Positions 60,300 to 64,000 of a DNA stretch of 64,000 nt are shown here, in pieces. Source of the stretch: Streptomyces humi (GTDB taxonomy: Bacteria; Actinomycetota; Actinomycetes; Streptomycetales; Streptomycetaceae); contig NZ_LBMU02000001.1 in NCBI RefSeq assembly GCF_001005085.2, positions 31,096 to 95,095 of the forward strand. Reading direction: 5' to 3'. The notes under the pieces are model-generated. The model searched no databases and had not been told where the DNA came from. It saw only the letters and a list, made by a program, of their open reading frames with translations. Position numbers and translations under genes: made by a program. Each line of letters starts with the position of its first letter. Position 1 is the stretch's first letter.

Positions 60300-62057
60300 G
60301 TGACGGTCCGTTCCTTTGCCCGGCGTATGCGGCCGCGAGTCGAGCGGAAGGCGGCCGAGACCGTCTGGCAGCTGCGCACCCAGCGGCGGCGCCGCCGTGC
60401 GGCGGTCACGGACCCGGTGCTCCGCCCGGTGGCGGTGCGCGGCCAGCAGCTCTACGGACGGGTGGTCACCCGGTTCAGCGCCGCCGACGCGGCCGCCGCC
60501 AACCTCGGCCTGGCCGTCGCCGCGCTGGAACAGGAGGGCATCCCCTACTTCCTGGTGCCGGCCTCCCGGATCCGCCACACGGTCGGGGTGAACGCCGTCG
60601 ACCGGGAGCGCCTGCTCACCGCCCTGGAGACGCTGAACGCGGGGAAGGCCGTGTTCATCGGCCGGCCGCTGCCCGGCGGCAAGCTCAAGCACCCCGCGCT
60701 GTTCATGGACGGCGTGCTGCCGGCCGCGCTGCGTACGGCCCCGGTCCTGCGGATCGGCGAGAACCACCTGGGTCCCACGGGCCAGCTGCTCGCCGGTCCC
60801 GAACTGGCCTGCGACATCGAGTTCTGGGAGGACGGGGCGGCGCTGCTCGCCTCCGACAGCGGCCCCCGGCGACTGGCCTCCGTACAGCCGCAGGCCTCCG
60901 AGGACGTCTTCACCGAATCCCTCGTCGCCCCGCGGAACAACGGCGTCACGGACGTGCTGCCGGCGTCCGAGCAGAAGCCGGCCGTGGTGCGCGTCGGCGA
61001 CCGCGAACTGCCGAGCTTCGCCGCGCTCACCCTGCCGAGGGTCGACGACGTCACCTTTCCCGTCGACGTCGTGTACACCTGGGTGGACGGCGAGGAGCCG
61101 GCGATGCGCGCCAAGCGCGCCCGGTACCAGGAGCGCGGCACCGCCGAGATCCTGGACAAGGAGACCAACGCCTCCCGCTACACCAGCCACGACGAACTGA
61201 AGTACTCGCTGCGCTCGCTCGCCATGTACGCCGGTTTCGTCCGCCACGTCTACCTGGTGACCGACGGCCAGAAGCCGCACTGGCTGGACGACTCGGTGCC
61301 CGGGATCACCGTCGTCGACCACCGTGACATCTTCCCGGAGGGCGTCCTCCCGGTCTTCAACTCGCACGCCATCGAGACCCGGCTGCACCACATCCCGGGC
61401 CTGTCCGAGCACTACCTCTACTTCAACGACGACGTGTTCGTCGGCCGCCGGGTCACCCCGGAGCACTTCTTCCACGGCAGCGGCCTGATGAAGATCCCGG
61501 TCTCCCCGCTCAAGATCGGCGTCGGCAAGCCGCACGCCGAGGAGACCGCCACCAACTCCGCGAGCAAGAACGTCCGCGAGCTGTTGCTGGCGAAGTTCGG
61601 GCGCATGACTACGAACAACTTCATGCACACCCCGCTGCCCCAGCGGCGCGAGACCCTGCGCACGCTGGAGGAACTCTTCCCGGAGGACATCGCCCGCACC
61701 ACGGCGTCCCGGTTCCGCTCGCCGCAGGACATCGCCGTGACGGCCCCGCTGCTCTACCAGTACGCGCTGATGACCGGCCACGGCGTGCCGGGCCGGTTCG
61801 GCTTCCGGTACGTCAACATCAGCCGGCCCGACGCCGAGGCGCGCCTGGCCGACCTGCGCCGCAACCGCCGCTTCGACTTCTTCTGCCTCAACGACGTCGA
61901 CGTGCCGCCCGAGGAGCGGGAGCGGGTGGGCGCCCGGATGCACGAGTTCCTGGAGGACTACTTCCCCTTCCCGAGCCCCTTCGAGAAGTCCGGCGAGAAG
62001 TCCGGCGAGGGGTTCAGTGAGGTGTCCGGCGAGGCGTCCGGCGAGAAGCTGAAGTGA
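60300..62057 (+). CDS. Stealth-family sugar-phosphate transferase 1
   Basis: A 585-residue protein with all four Stealth conserved regions. CR1 (about 252-275) is FPVDVVYTWVDGEEPAM. CR2 (about 287-400) has RYTSHDELKYSLRSL and YLYFNDDVFVGR. CR3 (about 410-500) and CR4 (about 520-562, FDFFCLNDVDVPPEE) follow. The family transfers hexose-1-phosphate from UDP-sugar, as in capsule polymerases and GlcNAc-1-phosphotransferase. There is no signal or span, so it acts in the cytoplasm, probably on a surface glycan or teichoic-type polymer. GAGGAG precedes the GTG. The tail repeats Lys-Ser-Gly-Glu units. It overlaps the next gene by GTGA. Confidence 0.9.
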   Translation: MTVRSFARRMRPRVERKAAETVWQLRTQRRRRRAAVTDPVLRPVAVRGQQLYGRVVTRFSAADAAAANLGLAVAALEQEGIPYFLVPASRIRHTVGVNAVDRERLLTALETLNAGKAVFIGRPLPGGKLKHPALFMDGVLPAALRTAPVLRIGENHLGPTGQLLAGPELACDIEFWEDGAALLASDSGPRRLASVQPQASEDVFTESLVAPRNNGVTDVLPASEQKPAVVRVGDRELPSFAALTLPRVDDVTFPVDVVYTWVDGEEPAMRAKRARYQERGTAEILDKETNASRYTSHDELKYSLRSLAMYAGFVRHVYLVTDGQKPHWLDDSVPGITVVDHRDIFPEGVLPVFNSHAIETRLHHIPGLSEHYLYFNDDVFVGRRVTPEHFFHGSGLMKIPVSPLKIGVGKPHAEETATNSASKNVRELLLAKFGRMTTNNFMHTPLPQRRETLRTLEELFPEDIARTTASRFRSPQDIAVTAPLLYQYALMTGHGVPGRFGFRYVNISRPDAEARLADLRRNRRFDFFCLNDVDVPPEERERVGARMHEFLEDYFPFPSPFEKSGEKSGEGFSEVSGEASGEKLK

Positions 62058-63961
62058 CGGGGCCGGGGGGCATGGACATCCGTCACCGTCTCACGGCACC
62101 GTCGGGTCTGCGTGCCGCCCGGAACCTGCTGCGGCGTCTGTGGCTCCGGCTGTCGGCCGGCCTCTGGGCGCTGCGCGCGGCCCGGCCCCGGCACCGGCTG
62201 CGTGCCGTCGTACCGGGCACCCGGCGCATCGCCTTCGGCCCGGCACGGCTGTACGGCCGTACGGTCACCGCCTACACCGCCGCGGACGCCGCCGAAGCCG
62301 ACCTGGAACGGGTCTGCACCCTGCTGGAAGGGCTTCGCGTCCCGTATTTCCTGGTCCCCGTCGAGCACGGGCACGGCGTCCCGCGCCAGGTGGTCGGCGT
62401 CGAGGAGGCGCACCGTGACGCGGTGCTCGCCCGGGCCGCCCGGCGCTTCGCCGGCACCGCCGGGTACGTGGGCGCCGTCGCCCCGGACGGTGCCGTGACG
62501 AACACGGTGCTGTGGGCCGACGGCAGGCTGCCGCGGGCGCTGCGGCGGGCCCCGGTACTCCGCACCGGCGTGGTGCGGCTCGGCCCCCGGGGACAGGTGC
62601 TCAGCGGCCTCGAAACGGGCTGCGACATCGAGTTCTGGCGGCCCGGCCGTGACCTGGGCGCGGCCTCGGCGCCGCGGCAGGGTCCGGCGCCTGACCCGGC
62701 GGCCGTGCGGGTCGCGGCCGACGGCACGGTGGCCGGGGGCTGCGATCCCGCCTGGCTCACCGTGCCCGGCAGCCGTCTCGCGGACGTCTTCGGACCGGCG
62801 CTCGTCGCCCCGCGCCCCAACCCCGTGACGGAGGTGCTCCCGGCGGCGGCGCGGCAACCGGCCGCGGTGACGGGACGGCACCGCACCTTCCCGACGTTCG
62901 CACCGTTCGCCGAGCCGGGCATCGACGAGGTCCTCTTCCCCGTCGACGCCGTGTACACCTGGGTGGACGGGGACGACCCGGCGATGGCCGCGAAGCGCCG
63001 TGCGCACCAGCGGCACTGCTCCGGGAACCGCATAGCCGCCCGCGAGACCGGTGCCTCCCGCTACACCAGCCACGACGAACTGAAGTACGCCCTGCGCTCC
63101 CTGGAGATGTACGCGGGCTTCGTCCGGCACGTCTACCTGGTGACCGACTCCCAGCTCCCGTCCTGGCTGGACCCGCACGCCGAGGGCCTGACGGTGGTCG
63201 ACCACCGGGACATCCTCCCGGCGGCCGCGCTGCCCGTCTTCAACTCGCACGCCATAGAGAGCCGCCTGCACCACATCCCGGGCCTGTCGGAGCACTACCT
63301 CTACTTCAACGACGACGTCTTCATCAACCGCCCGGTGGGGCCCGAGCACTTCTTCCACGGCAACGGCATCGCCCGCATCCCGCTCTCCCCGCTGAAGCTC
63401 GGCGTCGGCGCCCCGCACCCGCTGGAGCCGGCCCCCAACTCCGCGGGCAAGAACGCCCGCGAGGTGATCCGGCGCTTCCACGGCCGGTACGCCACGCACA
63501 AGTCGCTGCACACCCCGCACCCCCAACTGCTGTCGGTCATGCGGGAGATGGAGAGCAGCGGCATCGAGGAACTGGAACGCACCGCCTACTCGCGCTTCCG
63601 CGCCACCTCCGACGTGGCCCCCGCCTCCACGCTGCACCACCACTGGGCGCTGGCGACCGGCCGGGCCGTTCCCGCGGACTACCGGTTCCGCTACGTCCAG
63701 CTGGGCACCCCGGACATGCGCCGCCGCCTGGCCCGCCTCGCGGCGGGGGAGGACGTCGACTTCTTCTGCCTCAACGACGTCGACACGCCTCCGGAGAGCA
63801 GACCGGCGGCCCGGGCCGCGATCCACGCGTTCCTGGACCGCAAGTACCCCTTCCCCAGCCGCTACGAAGGCGCCTCCCGAACCACGCCCCGCCTCATGGC
63901 GCCCCTCACCACGGGCATCCCTTCCCAGCCGACCCGCGAACAGACCCACCGCCCCGACTGA
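62054..63961 (+). CDS. Stealth-family sugar-phosphate transferase 2
   Basis: A 635-residue paralogue of the preceding gene. CR1 is FPVDAVYTWVDGDDPAM (about 295). CR2 has RYTSHDELKYALRSL and YLYFNDDVFINRP. CR3 and CR4 (DFFCLNDVDTPPES) are intact. The catalytic motifs are nearly identical to the first copy, including long identical DNA stretches near 61173 and 63061. The N-terminal 250 residues are much more diverged, consistent with different acceptors. GTG 62054 overlaps the upstream stop; ATG 62072 is an alternative start. The two products may form a heteromer or act in sequence on one polymer. Confidence 0.88.
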   Translation: MTGPGGMDIRHRLTAPSGLRAARNLLRRLWLRLSAGLWALRAARPRHRLRAVVPGTRRIAFGPARLYGRTVTAYTAADAAEADLERVCTLLEGLRVPYFLVPVEHGHGVPRQVVGVEEAHRDAVLARAARRFAGTAGYVGAVAPDGAVTNTVLWADGRLPRALRRAPVLRTGVVRLGPRGQVLSGLETGCDIEFWRPGRDLGAASAPRQGPAPDPAAVRVAADGTVAGGCDPAWLTVPGSRLADVFGPALVAPRPNPVTEVLPAAARQPAAVTGRHRTFPTFAPFAEPGIDEVLFPVDAVYTWVDGDDPAMAAKRRAHQRHCSGNRIAARETGASRYTSHDELKYALRSLEMYAGFVRHVYLVTDSQLPSWLDPHAEGLTVVDHRDILPAAALPVFNSHAIESRLHHIPGLSEHYLYFNDDVFINRPVGPEHFFHGNGIARIPLSPLKLGVGAPHPLEPAPNSAGKNAREVIRRFHGRYATHKSLHTPHPQLLSVMREMESSGIEELERTAYSRFRATSDVAPASTLHHHWALATGRAVPADYRFRYVQLGTPDMRRRLARLAAGEDVDFFCLNDVDTPPESRPAARAAIHAFLDRKYPFPSRYEGASRTTPRLMAPLTTGIPSQPTREQTHRPD

Positions 63962-64000
63962 GACCGCCTCGACTGAGACCGCCCCGACTGAGACCGCTCC
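63952..64000. repeat. 15-bp direct repeat at the window edge
   Basis: GACTGAGACCGCC-type units occur three times after the Stealth 2 stop codon (63957-64000), the first including the stop. The array continues to the window end, so its extent is unknown. Confidence 0.6.

Overview
The window is a piece of a Streptomyces chromosome. Base composition is about 70% GC with strong third-position GC bias. The gene set is also typical: neighbouring sigF- and sigN-type sigma factors, a subtilisin-inhibitor family protein, an HtrA-like protease, a DmdR-type iron box, CopC-CopD, Stealth phosphotransferases, and remnants of an actinomycete integrative element. No complete mobile element, rRNA or CRISPR array is visible. 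Four tRNAs are present: Ser-TGA, Ser-GCT, Arg-ACG and Ser-CGA.

Layout. 1-2237: the start of a glycerophosphodiesterase gene (cut by the window edge), a membrane-anchored HtrA/DegQ protease, and tRNA-Ser(TGA). 2240-9600: an accessory island beside that tRNA. It has a GntR regulator with a double palindromic operator, four small plasmid-type genes, an orphan membrane protein, a GNAT-like gene broken by an in-frame amber codon, a SUKH immunity-type gene, and a noticeably AT-richer gene fusing a DUF262 domain to a Schlafen AlbA_2-like domain. The island ends with a large hairpin and perfect palindromes. No integrase or transfer gene is present, so it looks like a decayed integrative element carrying conflict or defence cargo.

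9600-18900: a primase-polymerase-like protein and a small secreted protein with curlin-like spacing. Next is a five-gene operon matching the mycobacterial igr sterol side-chain operon (ChsE2, ChsH2, ChsE1, ChsH1 and Ltp2 equivalents), then a SigE-family sigma factor and an acyl-CoA ligase with its own palindromic operator. 19000-28800: a giant PAS protein with a degenerate kinase core, a collagen-like tract and two degenerate receiver domains; an SSI-type inhibitor; two tRNAs; small conserved genes; a quinone oxidoreductase with a MarR regulator; a 20-bp minisatellite; and a DUF2797 gene.

29000-42400: a TrcR/TrcS-like two-component operon that continues into two membrane glycosyltransferase genes. 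It is followed by a DHA2 exporter with its TetR regulator, then a MarR regulator in operon with an exporter that carries three fused carboxypeptidase-regulatory-like repeats. A nearby YceI protein carries a related repeat. 42500-50600: a lipoprotein, sigN and sigF, small conserved proteins, tRNA-Ser(CGA), tadA and its associated gene, upp, and a LytR_C protein. 50680-64000: a HerA-like ATPase, an HdeD-like membrane protein, a DNA glycosylase, an iron-box-controlled penicillin acylase plus acyltransferase pair resembling desGH, a CopC-CopD protein, and two adjacent Stealth-family genes.

Several regulators are paired with visible operators: GntR at 3169-3199, TetR at 35317-35346, MarR at 42365-42448, the iron box at 55174-55192 and the FadD palindrome at 17143-17160. 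Several promoters appear to give leaderless transcripts. Starts were chosen from ribosome binding sites, overlaps and family alignments recalled from memory; no database search was possible.
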